Shown here piece after piece: positions 27,922 through 36,072 of a DNA stretch of 62,054 nt (the stretch's first letter is position 1; each line of letters begins with the position of its first letter). Made by a program: the position numbers and the translations under genes. The notes under the pieces are model-generated. The model saw only the letters and a program-made list of their open reading frames with translations. It did not search any database and was not told the DNA's origin. The stretch spans positions 1 to 62,054 of the forward strand of contig JACQZG010000030.1 in assembly GCA_016213935.1 (NCBI GenBank), read 5' to 3'. The DNA comes from Nitrospirota bacterium (GTDB lineage Bacteria; Nitrospirota; Thermodesulfovibrionia; UBA6902).

Positions 27922-28791
27922 TTAATCTTTCAACGCCTCGACGCCGCCGACAATATCCATAAGCTCCTTGGTTATCGAGGCCTGCCTCGCCTTGTTATAC
28001 TGAAGCGTGAGGCGGCCTATCATCTCGTCAGCGTTCTTTGTGGCGTTCTCCATCGCCGTCATCCTCGCGGCCTCTTCGGAAGCCTGGGATTCAAGGAGCG
28101 CCCTGTATATCTGCACCTCCACGTTTTTCGGGAGAAGCTGGTTAAGTATCTCTTTCTGCGAAGGCTCGAATATGTAGAGGGTAGAAGGCTCGGCCTCTTT
28201 GCCTGTTCTCTCTTCGGGCGACATTGGCAGAAGTTTTCTGACCGTAACTTCCTGCGACATCACGGTCAGGAACTTGTTGTATATTATGAATACCTCGTCA
28301 ACCGTTTCATTAAGGTAGCTCTCAACGATATTTTTCCCTATCTCCTGCGCTTCGGAGTATACGAGTTTTCCCGAGAGGCCGGCCCAGACGTTTCTCATCT
28401 CGACCTTGCGCCTCTTAAAATAATCCGAGGCCTTTTTGCCAACAACGCTGATGCTTATGTTGAAGTTCTCGCTCTTGCGCTCAGCGATAAGCCGCTCGGC
28501 GGCCTTCAGGATGTTGGAGTTAAATGCGCTGCAGAGCCCGCGGTCGCTTGTCAGCACGAGCACTTCAATCTTTTTTCTCGGCCGTTGCGCGAGAAGCGGG
28601 TGGCCGGAATCGCCTTCCGCGGTCATGCTCGCGATGACGGAATTCATCTTGTCGGCGTAAGGCCGCATGTTGATCATGCTCAACTGCGCCCTGCGGAGTT
28701 TGGCGGCGGCGACCATCTTCATCGCCTTTGTTATCTGCTTGGTGCTCTTGACAGCGGTTATCCTTCTTTTTATGTCTCTTAAAGTAGCCAT
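27922..28791 (-). CDS. atpG: F1F0 ATP synthase gamma subunit
   Basis: A 289-aa central-stalk subunit. The N-terminus MATLRDIKRRITAVKSTKQI and TKAMKMVAAAKLRRAQ, and the C-terminus MTAMENATKNADEMIGRLTL with YNKARQASITKELMDIVGG, are the two conserved coiled-coil ends. Heptad tracts flank it on both sides. Confidence 0.97.
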   Translation of the reverse strand: MATLRDIKRRITAVKSTKQITKAMKMVAAAKLRRAQLSMINMRPYADKMNSVIASMTAEGDSGHPLLAQRPRKKIEVLVLTSDRGLCSAFNSNILKAAERLIAERKSENFNISISVVGKKASDYFKRRKVEMRNVWAGLSGKLVYSEAQEIGKNIVESYLNETVDEVFIIYNKFLTVMSQEVTVRKLLPMSPEERTGKEAEPSTLYIFEPSQKEILNQLLPKNVEVQIYRALLESQASEEAARMTAMENATKNADEMIGRLTLQYNKARQASITKELMDIVGGVEALKD

Positions 28792-28795
28792 ATAA

Positions 28796-28875
28796 TCAGC
28801 TTTCAGCTATCGGCTGTCAGCTTTCAGTTATTGATCAGATATTATTTCTGACCGCTGAATGCTGACAACTGATTG
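28796..28875. repeat. Inverted heptad tract between atpA and atpG
   Basis: The left arm has tcagctt, tcagcta, tcggctg, tcagctt, tcagtta. The right arm has ctgaccg, ctgaatg, ctgacaa, ctgattg. The arms are complementary in their tcag/ctga cores and flank an AT-rich centre, filling nearly the whole 89-bp spacer. Confidence 0.75.
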
Positions 28876-28880
28876 CTTAT

Positions 28881-30398
28881 TTACGCCTGAAATCCTTTCT
28901 TAAACTCTTCGATTGCGGCTTTAAGCTTTGCCTTAAGCGTATCGTCTATCGCCTTCTTTTGGGCGAGTTCGCTTCTCAGGTCATCTTTGGCGGCGCGGAT
29001 GTAATTCAGGAATTCCTCTTCAAATTTCTTGACCGCTTCGACGGGTATATCATCAAGGTATCCCTGCGTCCCGGCGAAGAGGATGATTACCTGGTCCTGC
29101 ATCGTGAGCGGGACATACTGGTTCTGCTTAAGAAGCTCGACCATCCTCTTGCCGCGCTCGATCTGCCTGAGCGTCGCGGCGTCGAGGTCGGAGCCGAACT
29201 GTGCAAAGGCCGCCATCTCCCTGAACTGGGCGAGGTCAAGCCTCAGCGTGCCCGCGACCTGCTTCATCGCCTTTGTCTGTGCCGCTCCTCCGACTCGGCT
29301 GACTGAAAGGCCGACGTTCACGGCAGGCCTGACGCCCGCGTAGAAGAGCTCAGGTTCGAGATAAATCTGTCCGTCTGTAATCGAGATGACGTTTGTCGGG
29401 ATATAGCCGGAAACGTCGCCGGCCTGCGTCTCTATAATCGGCAATGCGGTTAGTGACCCGCCTCCGAGTTTGTCGGAAAGCTTCGCCGCCCTTTCGAGGA
29501 GCCTTGAGTGGAGATAAAAGACGTCTCCGGGGAATGCCTCTCGTCCCGGCGGGCGCCTGAGGAGCAGTGAAAGCTGCCTGTATGCAGTGGCCTGTTTGCT
29601 GAGGTCATCGTAAACAATCAGGGCATGTCTGCCGTTGTCCCTGAAATACTCGCCCATCGCGCATCCTGTATAAGGCGCTATGTACTGAAGAGGCGATGCT
29701 TCGCTGGCCGTTGCCGAAACGATTATCGTATGCTCAAGAGCGCCTTCCTCCTCAAGCTTTTTGGCCACGCGGACTATGTTGGAGCGTTTTTGCCCGACCG
29801 CCACATAGATGCAGATGACGCCGCTTCCTTTCTGGTTTATGATGGCGTCAATTCCTATTGCTGTCTTTCCGGTCTGGCGGTCGCCGATTATAAGTTCTCT
29901 CTGACCTCTGCCTACCGGGATCATGGCGTCAATGGCTTTAAGCCCGGTCTGGAGAGGCTCGCGGACAGGCTGCCTGTCGATGATGCCCGGGGCAACTATG
30001 TCGACTATCCTCATCTCTTTTGTATTGATCGGCCCTTTTCCGTCTATAGGCTGGCCTATGGCATTGACTGCCCTGCCGAGCAGGGCTTCGCCGACCGGAA
30101 CAGACATGATCTTTCCGGTGCGTTTGACAAGGTCTCCCTCCTTGATGAGAGTGTCTTCGCCGAAGAGAACGGCTCCGACAGAGTCTTCCTCAAGGTTAAG
30201 CGCCATTCCGAATACATCGTTAGGGAACTCGAGAAGCTCGGCTGCCATACAGTTGTCAAGGCCGTAAACCTTAGCTATCCCGTCCCCGACCTTCACAACG
30301 GTGCCGACCTCGCTGACATCAACGCGCTTCTCAAAATCTGCAATCTGTTTCTTTATCAGATCGCTTATTTCACCAGAGTTGAGTTCTGCGATATTCAT
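28881..30398 (-). CDS. atpA: F1F0 ATP synthase alpha subunit
   Basis: A 505-aa non-catalytic nucleotide-binding subunit. The P-loop [10 protein letters not shown] is near residue 170, and [20 protein letters not shown] and [20 protein letters not shown] are as in other AtpA proteins. It is complete, with normal length. Heptad tracts lie on both sides. Confidence 0.98.
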   Translation of the reverse strand: MNIAELNSGEISDLIKKQIADFEKRVDVSEVGTVVKVGDGIAKVYGLDNCMAAELLEFPNDVFGMALNLEEDSVGAVLFGEDTLIKEGDLVKRTGKIMSVPVGEALLGRAVNAIGQPIDGKGPINTKEMRIVDIVAPGIIDRQPVREPLQTGLKAIDAMIPVGRGQRELIIGDRQTGKTAIGIDAIINQKGSGVICIYVAVGQKRSNIVRVAKKLEEEGALEHTIIVSATASEASPLQYIAPYTGCAMGEYFRDNGRHALIVYDDLSKQATAYRQLSLLLRRPPGREAFPGDVFYLHSRLLERAAKLSDKLGGGSLTALPIIETQAGDVSGYIPTNVISITDGQIYLEPELFYAGVRPAVNVGLSVSRVGGAAQTKAMKQVAGTLRLDLAQFREMAAFAQFGSDLDAATLRQIERGKRMVELLKQNQYVPLTMQDQVIILFAGTQGYLDDIPVEAVKKFEEEFLNYIRAAKDDLRSELAQKKAIDDTLKAKLKAAIEEFKKGFQA

Positions 30399-30420
30399 TA
30401 AAACCCCCTATGTAAATAAA

Positions 30421-30498
30421 GTTGAAAGTTAAAAATTAAAAGTTAATAATCAAAGCTGTTTCGACAATTATTAACTTTTCACCGTTAACTTCTAACCC
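30421..30498. repeat. Inverted heptad tract between atpH and atpA
   Basis: The left arm has gttgaaa, gttaaaa, attaaaa, gttaata. The right arm has ttaactt, ttcaccg, ttaactt, ctaaccc. The left gttaa and right ttaac units are complementary. The tract fills the 104-bp spacer. Confidence 0.7.
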
Positions 30499-30502
30499 GT
30501 TT

Positions 30503-31039
30503 CTATCTCGTCAACTCCGCTTTTAAAAGCTGAAGCTGGCCTTTAATGCTGCTGTCATAGATGGTGCTGCCGATCTTTACAACAAACCCGCCAATGAGGG
30601 ATTCGTCGATTTTGCTTTCTATCTCTACATCCTTTTTTATCAGCGATGCGAGCGCGGCCTTGAGCCTGCTTATATTTCTGCCTTCAAGTTCGACCGGCGC
30701 AGATACCTCGGCGGTCACTCTCTTCGCCTTCTCTTCATAAAGGCTGACAGCCGCCTTGATGATATCCTTAATCATGGCGATAGCCCCCTCTTTAAAGAGA
30801 AGGCTGAGGAATTTTTCGGTATGGGATGATAACTTGAGGCGGGCCGAGATATCCTTAAGCACGGCATCCTTTTCCTCAAGAGTGAATATCTGGCTGACGA
30901 AGAAGAGCCTTATCTTTTTATCTGAATCGAGAATAGACGAAAAGAGGCCAAGTTCTTCAAGCGCCTTTGGGGCATCTGAAATGCTGACCTTGCTGATAAA
31001 CGCCTTACTGAATTTTTTGACCGCCTGCGCCTTGTTCAC
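30503..31039 (-). CDS. atpH: F1F0 ATP synthase delta subunit
   Basis: A 178-aa OSCP/delta subunit that links F1 to the peripheral stalk. The helical N-terminal domain begins MNKAQAVKKFSKAFISKVS. The conserved C-terminal stretch DESLIGGFVVKIGSTIYDSS with IKGQLQLLKAELTR is clear. It overlaps atpF by 4 bp (ATGA). Confidence 0.95.
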   Translation of the reverse strand: MNKAQAVKKFSKAFISKVSISDAPKALEELGLFSSILDSDKKIRLFFVSQIFTLEEKDAVLKDISARLKLSSHTEKFLSLLFKEGAIAMIKDIIKAAVSLYEEKAKRVTAEVSAPVELEGRNISRLKAALASLIKKDVEIESKIDESLIGGFVVKIGSTIYDSSIKGQLQLLKAELTR

Positions 31040-31674
31040 CCGTTAACCTCTATTTTATTAATGTATTCAACGATAAGTTTTTCATGCTCATTTCTGCCGA
31101 GCCTCTTTTTAATCTCATTCTCCGCGGCCTCAAGCGCCAGAAGCGCGGCCTCTGACTTGAGCGCCTGCTTAGCCCTTGCGAGTTCAAAGTCTATGCCGGC
31201 CTTTGCCTGCTCGATTATCTTCATCTTTATATGCTCGCCTTCGGCGATAAGCGCCTCTTTCTCCTTCTCTCCGGCGCGTTTCGCGGCCTCTATTATCTGG
31301 TTTGTCTCTTTCTCAGTGTTATTGAGCCGCTCTCTCACTTCAGCGAGGGTCTTTTCGGCAAGCTCTTTCGCCTCTGTGGCGGCCTTGATGGAACTCTCTA
31401 TCTTTGCCGTCCTGTTCGCGAAGTAATCCCTGAAGGGCTTACGCGTAAAGAATATGAGTATCCCCGCAAGAAGCGCAAAATTAAAGACAGGCCAGATAAG
31501 GCCTGCCCAATCCATCCCGTGGTGTTCCGCGGCAGCGCCCTCTTCCCCGCCGCTTGCGAAAGTTACTTCAGGGAAGGTGAGACATAATAATGAAAACAGA
31601 ACAGCAATAATCAAGGCAGGGTTTTTTAATATGGCTGTTCCGTATTCTGTATTCTGTATTCTGTATTCCTGCAT
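31036..31674 (-). CDS. atpF: F1F0 ATP synthase b subunit with N-terminal leader
   Basis: A 212-aa b subunit. A hydrophobic signal-like leader (ALIIAVLFSLLCLTFPEVTFA) comes before the TM helix (WAGLIWPVFNFALLAGILIF) and a long coiled coil. b subunits with a leader peptide occur in Deltaproteobacteria-like groups. The only ATG in the region is 31674, one base after the atpF' stop; the first ~13 residues (MQEYRIQNTEYG) are encoded by a heptad tract. A non-ATG start after the tract is possible. Confidence 0.9.
   Translation of the reverse strand: MQEYRIQNTEYGTAILKNPALIIAVLFSLLCLTFPEVTFASGGEEGAAAEHHGMDWAGLIWPVFNFALLAGILIFFTRKPFRDYFANRTAKIESSIKAATEAKELAEKTLAEVRERLNNTEKETNQIIEAAKRAGEKEKEALIAEGEHIKMKIIEQAKAGIDFELARAKQALKSEAALLALEAAENEIKKRLGRNEHEKLIVEYINKIEVNG
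31642..31669. repeat. Heptad tract inside the atpF 5' end
   Basis: gtattct three times, then gtattcc, in perfect register: the most regular heptad tract of the window. It lies within the first codons of atpF if ATG 31674 is used. Confidence 0.75.
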
Positions 31675-31675
31675 C

Positions 31676-32095
31676 CTATGCTCCCAGCATCTTCTCGATT
31701 ATTCTGCCTGAAAAAAGTTCTATATCTTTCTTTAGCCCGTCTTTTGCTTTCGCGACTGATGAGGCGAGTTCCGCCTTAGCTTTCCGGCTCAACTCTTCAG
31801 CATTTTTTCGGGCCGTTTCCAATGCCTCTTTCTGAGTCTCTGAGCCTTCATGCCTGAACTTTTCATTTATGGTCTTCGCTTCTTCCCTTGCTTTGGCGAG
31901 CTTCGCGTCGATTTGAGCAAGGAGTTCATCCTTCTCTTTGGCAAGGCCCTTCGCGTTTTCGAGGGAACCGTCGATGAGCTTGGACCTTTCTTCGAATATG
32001 CGGAAGACAGGTTTGAAGAGGATGGTATTCAAGAGCCAGAAGAGTATGAAAAAATTGGCAAGGTGCCAGAAAAAATATCGATTAATGTCTAACAT
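31676..32095 (-). CDS. atpF': F1F0 ATP synthase b' subunit
   Basis: The start is ATG 32095 (MLDINRYFFWHLANFFILFW), with AAGGCGGG about 8 nt upstream; the longer frame runs back into the promoter. The 139-aa product has one TM helix near the N-terminus, then NTILFKPVFRIFEERSKLID and a charged coiled coil. It is the second b-type stalk subunit, as in bacteria with b/b' heterodimers. It is the first gene of the atp operon here. Confidence 0.92.
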   Translation of the reverse strand: MLDINRYFFWHLANFFILFWLLNTILFKPVFRIFEERSKLIDGSLENAKGLAKEKDELLAQIDAKLAKAREEAKTINEKFRHEGSETQKEALETARKNAEELSRKAKAELASSVAKAKDGLKKDIELFSGRIIEKMLGA

Positions 32096-32144
32096 TAAAA
32101 AAGCCCGCCTTAATTTAGGGTGGTATCGAGAAAAAAGTATGCAG

Positions 32145-32173
32145 AATTTAACATAGCACCTATGTTTTGTCAA
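32145..32173 (-). promoter_or_regulatory. atp operon promoter with operator-like dyad
   Basis: On the minus strand: TTGACA (32168-32173), a 17-bp spacer and TAAATT (32145-32150). The spacer carries AACATAG-CAC-CTATGTT (32150-32166), a perfect 7-bp inverted repeat that also covers the first -10 base. A regulator bound there would block RNA polymerase. Which regulator is unknown. Confidence 0.6.
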
Positions 32174-32323
32174 CAATTCTGTTTTTATAAATTTATTTGC
32201 AAAACTTATGTTTTATTCGATGTTCAGCCTCGTGCACAAGAGCAGGTTTCCCTTTTCTCCTTATGTGTGTAGATGAGGAATATATTTTGACTTTTCACAG
32301 CCTTTCCTATAAACTTCATAATC

Positions 32324-32980
32324 ATGAATGGGGATAATGTGCTTAGCCTTATATTGAACGCCGGCCCGGTTGTAAAGCTTGTTATGCTGATACTCCTATT
32401 CTTCTCGGTCTATTCGTGGGCGATAATCATTTATAAGCACAGGTTTTTTTCCAAAGTTGAGAAGGATTCCGCAAAATTCTACCGCATCTTTACGCAGGGG
32501 AGAGACTGGGAGTCTATCAATAAGGGCACAGCTTCGATATCCATGAGCCCGATTGCGAACGTTTTCAGGGCTGCGTTCTCTGCCGGAAAGAGGAGCAGCG
32601 AGGATATGAGGAGGTCGCTTAAGAGGGCGGAGATTGTTGAGGCTGTGCGGCTTGAGAAATATCTGACCTTCCTCGCGACAACCGGCTCTACCACTCCATT
32701 TATAGGCCTATTCGGGACTGTCTGGGGCATAATGAATTCATTTCATGGAATAGGCAAGATAGGCTCTGCCTCCCTTGCCGTTGTCGCTCCGGGGATAGCA
32801 GAGGCGCTCATAGCCACCGCCGCCGGCCTTGTGGCGGCCATACCCGCGGTTATCGCTTATAACTATTTCCTCAGCAGGGCCAACAGGAATATCATAATGA
32901 TGGAAGATTTTTCCCAGGAACTTTTGGAGCAGATCTCGGAACATGATGACGACGAGGCGCGGCAGACACGCTCTGTCTGA
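32324..32980 (+). CDS. tolQ: TolQ (MotA/TolQ/ExbB proton channel)
   Basis: A 218-aa inner-membrane protein with three TM helices: the first at residues about 15-35 (LVMLILLFFSVYSWAIIIY), the others in the conserved region TTGSTTPFIGLFGTVWGIMN and SLAVVAPGIAEALIATAAG with LVAAIPAVIAYNYF. It forms the proton channel of the Tol system with TolR. There is no Shine-Dalgarno; TATAAA lies 9 nt before the ATG, which suggests a leaderless mRNA. It is the first gene of tolQRAB-pal-cpoB and divergent from atp. Confidence 0.95.
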   Translation: MNGDNVLSLILNAGPVVKLVMLILLFFSVYSWAIIIYKHRFFSKVEKDSAKFYRIFTQGRDWESINKGTASISMSPIANVFRAAFSAGKRSSEDMRRSLKRAEIVEAVRLEKYLTFLATTGSTTPFIGLFGTVWGIMNSFHGIGKIGSASLAVVAPGIAEALIATAAGLVAAIPAVIAYNYFLSRANRNIIMMEDFSQELLEQISEHDDDEARQTRSV

Positions 32981-33341
32981 AATAAATGTCACCCCATTCG
33001 TGGATGTCATGCTCGTCCTGCTGGTCATTTTTATGGTCACAGCCCCCCTTCTTCAGCAGGGCATAGACGTCAATCTCCCGCAGGCAAAGGGGGAGGAGAT
33101 TTCTCCTTCCGAAAGGCTGGTCATCACGGTAAAGAAGGACGGCAAAATATATCTGGACAAATCTTCCGTGACTATCAATACCCTCAAATCGAGGTTTGAG
33201 GGCAGGCGCGACAAAGAAGTTTTTCTCAAGGCTGACAGGGATACGGCATACGGAGTGGTTGTGGGTGTTATGGGTGAGCTGAGGGAGGCCGGGATAGAGA
33301 GGCTGGGCATGATCACGGAATCTGAAGCAGATGCCCGATGA
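32943..33341 (+). CDS. tolR: TolR (ExbD/TolR family)
   Basis: A 132-aa protein with one TM helix: SEINVTPFVDVMLVLLVIFM contains the conserved Asp that takes part in proton transfer. A small periplasmic domain follows. The start at ATG 32943 overlaps tolQ by 38 bp; a second ATG follows directly. The 3' end overlaps the TolA-like gene by 4 bp. Confidence 0.94.
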   Translation: MMTTRRGRHALSEINVTPFVDVMLVLLVIFMVTAPLLQQGIDVNLPQAKGEEISPSERLVITVKKDGKIYLDKSSVTINTLKSRFEGRRDKEVFLKADRDTAYGVVVGVMGELREAGIERLGMITESEADAR

Positions 33342-34159
33342 GGAGGCGCTATACCTACGGTAAAGAACCAAGTTTCAGAAAAATCATTATCCTCTCCTTT
33401 GTGCTTCACATGATATTCATTGCCTTGACCGTGGTTCCGCTCTCCCATAAAAAGAAAGAGACAAAGCATTATTATGTCGACCTTGTGAATCCGGCGGTTG
33501 TGCGTATTCCGGAACCGCCGCCCAGGATCGAGAAGAAGGTTATCGAGAAGAAAGAGAAGGTAACCAAAAAGAAGGCTGTCACAGAGAAGAAAACGGTTGA
33601 AACAAAACCGGTTGAGACAAAGCCGAAGAAGACTTATGACTTAAAGGACCTTGAAAAAAAACTAAATGATTTTAAATCAAAAAACGAGGAAAAGGAGAAG
33701 AAAAAAACAGCTCTTGAAGATAAACTTGCTGAAATGAAACGCCGTCAGCAGGAAGCTCAGGAGAAAGAAGAAGAGGTTGAAGAGGCCGCTGAAGAAACTA
33801 CTGAGGCACAGGCCCTTCCAAGCCAGTATGCGGGCATGGGGGATATGGATGCCCGCCGTTTTTATGAAAGTCTCATAAGAGAAAGGGTCATGGCTAAGTT
33901 CCAACTTCTCAAGGGTTTTGATTATGAAGGGCTTGAGGCAAAATATGATATAAAGGTTGATGAGGGCTGGAGGATAATCTCGTTTAAGATAGTTGAACCA
34001 TCTGAAGACAGAAAATTTAACGAGGCAGCCTGGAAGGCTTTATTTGAAACGCAGAAAGAGACAAAAACCGCACCTCTTCCCGCTCCGCCTGAGTGGATGG
34101 AGAGAGAGGTGCTTGAGGAAGGGATTGAATTTAAATTTTATATAACAGAGGGTGAATAA
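33338..34159 (+). CDS. tolA: TolA-like protein
   Basis: A 273-aa protein with an N-terminal TM helix (IIILSFVLHMIFIALTVVPL) and a SHxxH-like histidine, then a long Lys/Glu-rich helical linker (residues about 60-160). The C-terminal TonB/TolA-like domain (YESLIRERVMAKFQLL to FKFYITEGE) reaches Pal and the outer membrane. TolA sequences diverge fast; the position between tolR and tolB decides the call. Confidence 0.88.
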   Translation: MRRRYTYGKEPSFRKIIILSFVLHMIFIALTVVPLSHKKKETKHYYVDLVNPAVVRIPEPPPRIEKKVIEKKEKVTKKKAVTEKKTVETKPVETKPKKTYDLKDLEKKLNDFKSKNEEKEKKKTALEDKLAEMKRRQQEAQEKEEEVEEAAEETTEAQALPSQYAGMGDMDARRFYESLIRERVMAKFQLLKGFDYEGLEAKYDIKVDEGWRIISFKIVEPSEDRKFNEAAWKALFETQKETKTAPLPAPPEWMEREVLEEGIEFKFYITEGE

Positions 34160-34160
34160 A

Positions 34161-35378
34161 ATGCGAAATAAGAAAAAAATCATTCTGTTTGCCGTAAGCG
34201 CGATTCTTCTCCAGCTTCTTTTTTTCTCTTCATCTGAGGCAAAGGTGTACATTGACATAACATCGCCCTCATGGATAGAGATCCCCATCTCGATATCAGG
34301 GACGGGCAATGAGGAGGTCAAGACAGTTGAAGATGTCGTACGGAACGACCTCTATCTTACAGGCGTATTCGCCGACGTCGCGCCTGAGGCGGGCGGGGCT
34401 GAGATGGCCGTCGAGATATCGCTTGAAGGCACTGAGAGCCTGAAGGCCGGCGCGGTTGTAAGAGACCTTATTTCCGGCAGCGTCGTAATGGACAAAAAAT
34501 ATTCCGCCACAAAGAACAGCATAAGGGCGCTCGGGCATTCGATAGCAAATGATGTCTTCAAAATAATAACGGACAGGGACGGCTGCTTCAGGACGAAATT
34601 TACCTATATCGTTGACTCAGGGGGCGAAAAAGAGCTTCACATTATGGACTGGGACGGATACAATTCGAGCATCATAGAATCAAAAGGGCTTCCACTTGTC
34701 CATAACTGGTCTGACGACGGAAATTATATTTTCTATTCATCGGAAAGGAACAGGAAATGGAGGATACTGAGGATAGACATAAAAGGGGGCGTGAGGGAGC
34801 AGGTCTTCACTTCTGACGGGATAAATCTAATCGGCGACATATACGGCAATCTTGTCGCGTTCTCATCCTCAAAAGAGGGGAGCCCTGAGATATATACGAT
34901 GCAGACTGACGGAAGCGGCCTCACAAAGATAACGAGTTCCGCGGGCATAGACATATCCCCTGTCTTTTCCCCCAATGGCTCAAAGATCGCCTTTGTCTCC
35001 GACAGGAGCGGCTCGCCTCAAATATACACCATGGACGCTGACGGAAGCAATATCCGCAGGCTCACATTTGAGGGCAGTTATAACCAGTCGCCGGCATGGT
35101 CGCTTGACGGAAAATGGATAGCTTTTGTAAGCAGAATAGATGGCAAAAATCAGATAGTCGTGATAAAATCTGATGGTACCGGGGCGAGACAGCTCACTTT
35201 CGAGGGGAATAACGAAAACCCGACCTTTTCGCCAAACGGCCTTTTCATAGCCTTTGACTCTGACAGGGGAAAGGGGCGCGGCATTTACGTAATGCGCGTA
35301 AACGGCGAAGGGCAGAAAAGGATCACCTCTGACAAGGTCAGGGCGCTTATTCCGAAGTGGTCGCCTTATTTATATTAA
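34161..35378 (+). CDS. tolB: TolB periplasmic beta-propeller
   Basis: A 405-aa protein with a signal peptide (IILFAVSAILLQLLFFSSSEA), an N-terminal domain (IDITSPSWIEIPISISG) and a propeller of repeated units such as SPVFSPNGSKIAFVSDRSGS, PQIYTMDADGSNIRRLTFEG and NPTFSPNGLFIAFDSDRGKG. It binds Pal. The ATG at 34161 is preferred over GTG 34152; GAGGGTG precedes it. It is complete. Confidence 0.95.
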   Translation: MRNKKKIILFAVSAILLQLLFFSSSEAKVYIDITSPSWIEIPISISGTGNEEVKTVEDVVRNDLYLTGVFADVAPEAGGAEMAVEISLEGTESLKAGAVVRDLISGSVVMDKKYSATKNSIRALGHSIANDVFKIITDRDGCFRTKFTYIVDSGGEKELHIMDWDGYNSSIIESKGLPLVHNWSDDGNYIFYSSERNRKWRILRIDIKGGVREQVFTSDGINLIGDIYGNLVAFSSSKEGSPEIYTMQTDGSGLTKITSSAGIDISPVFSPNGSKIAFVSDRSGSPQIYTMDADGSNIRRLTFEGSYNQSPAWSLDGKWIAFVSRIDGKNQIVVIKSDGTGARQLTFEGNNENPTFSPNGLFIAFDSDRGKGRGIYVMRVNGEGQKRITSDKVRALIPKWSPYLY

Positions 35379-35439
35379 TTGCCGGCAAAGTTTTAATAAC
35401 AGATAATTTAAAAATTATTTAAATGGAGGTAATAAGGCC

Positions 35440-36072
35440 ATGAAAAAAATTCTGATACTCTTGCTAATGGTTTTTGTTATAGGCTGTGCCCAGAAGCATG
35501 TGAGGGACGCTTATTATAAGGATGCCGCCAGGTGCAAGGCAGACCTTTACGGCGGTGACGGGACCTGCGAGGAGGCTGTTATCACCGTTAAAGACGCATC
35601 TGCCAAAGATAAAGAAACAAAAGAAGACAAAAAGGGAGATAAAGATGAAAGGCAGATTATCGCCGATGAGTCCGTAATCAGCGAAGAGGGCATCAAGGAT
35701 ATTGACCTTACTAACGCCGAAGTAAGGAAAGAGATAGACCTCATATTCAAGGATGTCCTGTTTGATTATGATAAATATGACCTGAGGGATGAGGCACGCG
35801 CCCAGCTTGACGCGGTCGCCGCATGGCTCATGAAAAACAGGAAGACCAACCTCATAATTGAGGGGCATTCCGATGACAGAGGCACGAACGAGTACAATCT
35901 CGCGCTCGGGGAAAAGCGGGCAAAGGCGGCCGGCGATTATCTTTTATTGCGCGGCGTATCAGCGGCGAGGATGAATCTCCTGACGTATGGAGAAGAAAAA
36001 CCCGCCTGCATGGATCAGAGCGAAGACTGCTGGCAGCGCAACAGGAGAGCCCACTTTGTTGTTACTGAATAG
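35440..36072 (+). CDS. pal: Pal peptidoglycan-associated lipoprotein
   Basis: A 210-aa lipoprotein (MKKILILLLMVFVIGCAQKH; lipobox Cys). A charged linker of about 60 residues precedes an OmpA-like domain with LIIEGHSDDRGTNEYNLALG and EKRAKAAGDYLLLRG, the peptidoglycan-binding signature. It ties the outer membrane to the cell wall and partners TolB/TolA. Its two extra Cys near the C-terminus (PACMDQSEDCW) could form a disulfide. TGGAGG precedes the ATG. Confidence 0.95.
   Translation: MKKILILLLMVFVIGCAQKHVRDAYYKDAARCKADLYGGDGTCEEAVITVKDASAKDKETKEDKKGDKDERQIIADESVISEEGIKDIDLTNAEVRKEIDLIFKDVLFDYDKYDLRDEARAQLDAVAAWLMKNRKTNLIIEGHSDDRGTNEYNLALGEKRAKAAGDYLLLRGVSAARMNLLTYGEEKPACMDQSEDCWQRNRRAHFVVTE

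Noticed and set aside
29625..30401. A long plus-strand reading frame opposite atpA.
   Set aside because: It is antisense to a highly conserved gene and has no family resemblance; codon structure of atpA explains it.
32096..32176. An N-terminal extension of AtpF' into the promoter.
   Set aside because: It overlaps the TTGACA/-10 region. The TM helix and family alignment start at ATG 32095.
35987..36055. An N-terminal extension of cpoB inside pal.
   Set aside because: It is a frame shadow of pal. The lipoprotein signal and Shine-Dalgarno support the TTG at 36056.
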